Made by a program: the position numbers and the translations under genes | Source: Burkholderiales bacterium | GTDB lineage: Bacteria; Pseudomonadota; Gammaproteobacteria; Burkholderiales; SG8-39 | Reading direction: 5' to 3' | Length of the DNA stretch: 6,566 nucleotides | Assembly: GCA_017880745.1 (NCBI GenBank) | Contig: JADGRR010000164.1 | Coordinates: 1-6,566 of the forward strand | The notes under the pieces: generated by a model | What the model was told of the DNA's origin: nothing | The model's input: only the letters and a program-made list of their open reading frames with translations | Database searches by the model: none | Shown: piece after piece, positions 5,999 through 6,566 of the stretch | Layout: each line of letters starts with the position of its first letter | How positions within the stretch are numbered: position 1 is the first letter of the stretch

Positions 5999-6138
5999 GT
6001 GCACGACCACTCCGTCAATTTGACACTGGCGGGTGGGCTGGCTGCCGCCTTGGTTTTCGGCGCGATCAAACGGCGTTTGGGACTTTCAAGCCTCGCCGAA
6101 TACATTTACTGGCAGGGATCGCGGTCGGGCCGGAATGG
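5999..6138 (+). pseudogene. Frameshifted N-terminal remnant of a Kef-type (CPA2) K+:H+ antiporter
   Basis: From GTG 5999 the frame reads VHDHSVNLTLAGGLAAAL, VFGAIKRRLGLSSLAEYI, which resembles the first transmembrane helix and loop of KefB/YbaL-like antiporters (M-H-H-x-T-P-L-I... GLxLAFxxGxxxxRLRxSPLVGYL). The match then jumps one frame: at 6109 the other frame reads LAGIAVGP (6109-6132), exactly the LAGxxVGP motif that should follow SPLVGYL. A single-base deletion near 6104-6108 explains both. The resemblance ends soon after (EWSAKP), so only about 46 codons of a protein normally over 500 residues long remain. No convincing ribosome binding site is seen. The gene is dead; whether its remainder was deleted or moved is unknown. 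Confidence 0.65.
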
Positions 6139-6184
6139 AGCGCAAAACCCGTCCGTCGTGCGCGATCGGCTTCAAGCGCCTGAC

Positions 6185-6206
6185 GGTCAATCCGATGTCT
6201 GCTACC
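6185..6206 (+). repeat. Direct repeat, copy 1
   Basis: This begins GGTCAATCCGATG and ends TCTGCTACC. It matches copy 2 at 6250-6272 with two substitutions and one 1-bp gap. It starts about 50 bp past the antiporter fossil. The core ATCCGATG (6190-6197) is also the reverse complement of CATCGGAT in copy 2, so the pair could form a long-looped hairpin as well as a tandem-like pair. Confidence 0.7.
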
Positions 6207-6249
6207 AGGTCCCGAATTACCGGCATTTATGTGTGGCGCACTTGATTTT

Positions 6250-6272
6250 GGTCACATCGGATGTCTGCAACC
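6250..6272 (+). repeat. Direct repeat, copy 2
   Basis: This begins GGTCACATCGGATG and ends TCTGCAACC, starting 65 bp after copy 1. Candidates are a dispersed intergenic repeat family, a target or end repeat left by a mobile element, or a pair of regulator sites. No transposase is visible between or beside the copies. Confidence 0.7.
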
Positions 6273-6488
6273 GAGTTTAGAGTCTTTGACATTATCGTCA
6301 TCATTTCGAGGAATTGTGCAGTCCAAGAGAGAAAATCAGCAGCCGGTTGCCGCGGTTTGTTCTGAATCTCATGACGCTGCGCGACTACCGCAATGGGTGC
6401 GCGACCCCATTCCATTTCTGGATTGCGAGCCGCGACCGGCTTCGCGCGGCGGTGTTAAAGCTGCTCGCCGAGACGCCGCAAAGCAATC

Positions 6489-6566
6489 ATGTTGATTCAG
6501 GAACTGACGAGACAGGAGAGTTTGGAGGTGCTCGCCCGTACGCACCTCGGTAGATTAGCGTGTGCC
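6489..6566 (+). CDS. Pyridoxamine 5'-phosphate oxidase-fold (PPOX) flavin protein, N-terminal 26 codons
   Basis: The frame runs from ATG 6489 to the window edge: MLIQELTRQESLEVL then ARTHLGRLACA. This matches the start of small PPOX-family or nitroimidazole-resistance-like split-barrel proteins, in which an E-C/S-L-x-x-L-A-R-x-x-x-G-R-L-A stretch precedes the flavin-binding strands. Such proteins bind FMN, F420 or haem and act in redox or detoxification roles; this one cannot be specified further because only the first helix and the beginning of the first strand are present. No clear Shine-Dalgarno sequence precedes the ATG; TTG 6492 directly after it is an alternative start. The remainder lies beyond the edge. 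Confidence 0.7.
   Translation, partial: MLIQELTRQESLEVLARTHLGRLACA

Larger units (their letters stand above)
5871..6488. other. Decayed intergenic region
   Basis: 618 bp with no intact gene. It contains the leader of the DUF3124 gene at the left, the antiporter fossil (5999-6138), a direct-repeat pair (6185-6272), and about 200 bp before the PPOX-fold gene. In that last part a TTGACA at 6286-6291 is followed at 17 bp by a poor -10 (AGGAAT, 3/6), so a promoter for the PPOX gene there is only possible. Short open frames across 6229-6553 give no protein I recognise. Confidence 0.6.

Noticed and set aside
5728..6105. 125-codon minus-strand frame upstream of and overlapping the DUF3124 gene
   Set aside because: Out of frame with the signal peptide and RBS-supported start; the translation is not protein-like and crosses the antiporter fossil.
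6286..6314. TTGACA as a promoter for the PPOX gene
   Set aside because: The -35 is perfect but the -10 at 17 bp (AGGAAT) matches only 3 of 6 and the leader would be about 170 nt; not strong enough to list as a feature.
6229..6553. Plus-strand frames of 79-93 codons before the PPOX gene
   Set aside because: No recognisable homology, no ribosome binding site, and they run out of frame into the PPOX coding sequence.
1..6566. tRNA, rRNA, CRISPR array, phage or transposase genes
   Set aside because: Looked for on both strands; no cloverleaf-like segment, regularly spaced repeat array, or transposase, integrase or phage motif was seen.

Overview
The window is GC-rich and its proteins look like those of a pseudomonadotal (proteobacterial) bacterium with aromatic-compound metabolism, most likely a beta- or alphaproteobacterium. 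That guess rests on a molybdopterin oxidoreductase, a 3-hydroxybenzoate 6-hydroxylase-like flavoprotein with a MarR regulator, a DUF3124 protein and a pyridoxamine-phosphate-oxidase-fold protein. No rRNA or tRNA gene, CRISPR array or complete mobile element was found. The species cannot be named from the sequence.

Layout. Positions 1-589 (minus) hold the N-terminal third or less of a cytoplasmic molybdopterin oxidoreductase that runs off the left edge. Positions 590-1115 hold no recognisable gene. Positions 1116-1799 (plus) encode a NeuD/PglD-type sugar O/N-acyltransferase with a TTG start. It meets, tail to tail with a 20-bp overlap, a large GT-B glycosyltransferase (1780-3333, minus). These two surface-glycan genes form an island between catabolic genes.

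Positions 3334-3560 are the most informative non-coding stretch. They hold two overlapping, divergent promoter-like sequences and, on the minus strand, a strong ribosome binding site and ATG. These lead into a Tat-type signal peptide that is killed at codon 5 by an in-frame TAA, and the remnant runs into the glycosyltransferase start in another frame. To the right (plus strand) are the flavin monooxygenase (3561-4760), a hairpin-forming spacer and the MarR regulator (4828-5346). This is a small catabolic unit: ring hydroxylation of a 3-hydroxybenzoate-like substrate, probably controlled by the MarR protein. No gentisate ring-cleavage gene is present here.

The right end has an exported DUF3124 protein (5379-5870, minus) convergent with the regulator. 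A 618-bp decayed stretch follows. It contains a frameshifted N-terminal fossil of a Kef/CPA2 potassium:proton antiporter and a pair of ~22-bp direct repeats. The first 26 codons of a PPOX-family flavin protein start at 6489.

I see no convincing new multi-gene system. The points most worth checking are the two gene fossils, the divergent promoter knot at 3522-3561, the repeat pair near 6200, and departures from family consensus in the molybdoenzyme (missing third cluster cysteine) and the monooxygenase (GDAAHL in place of GDAAHP).
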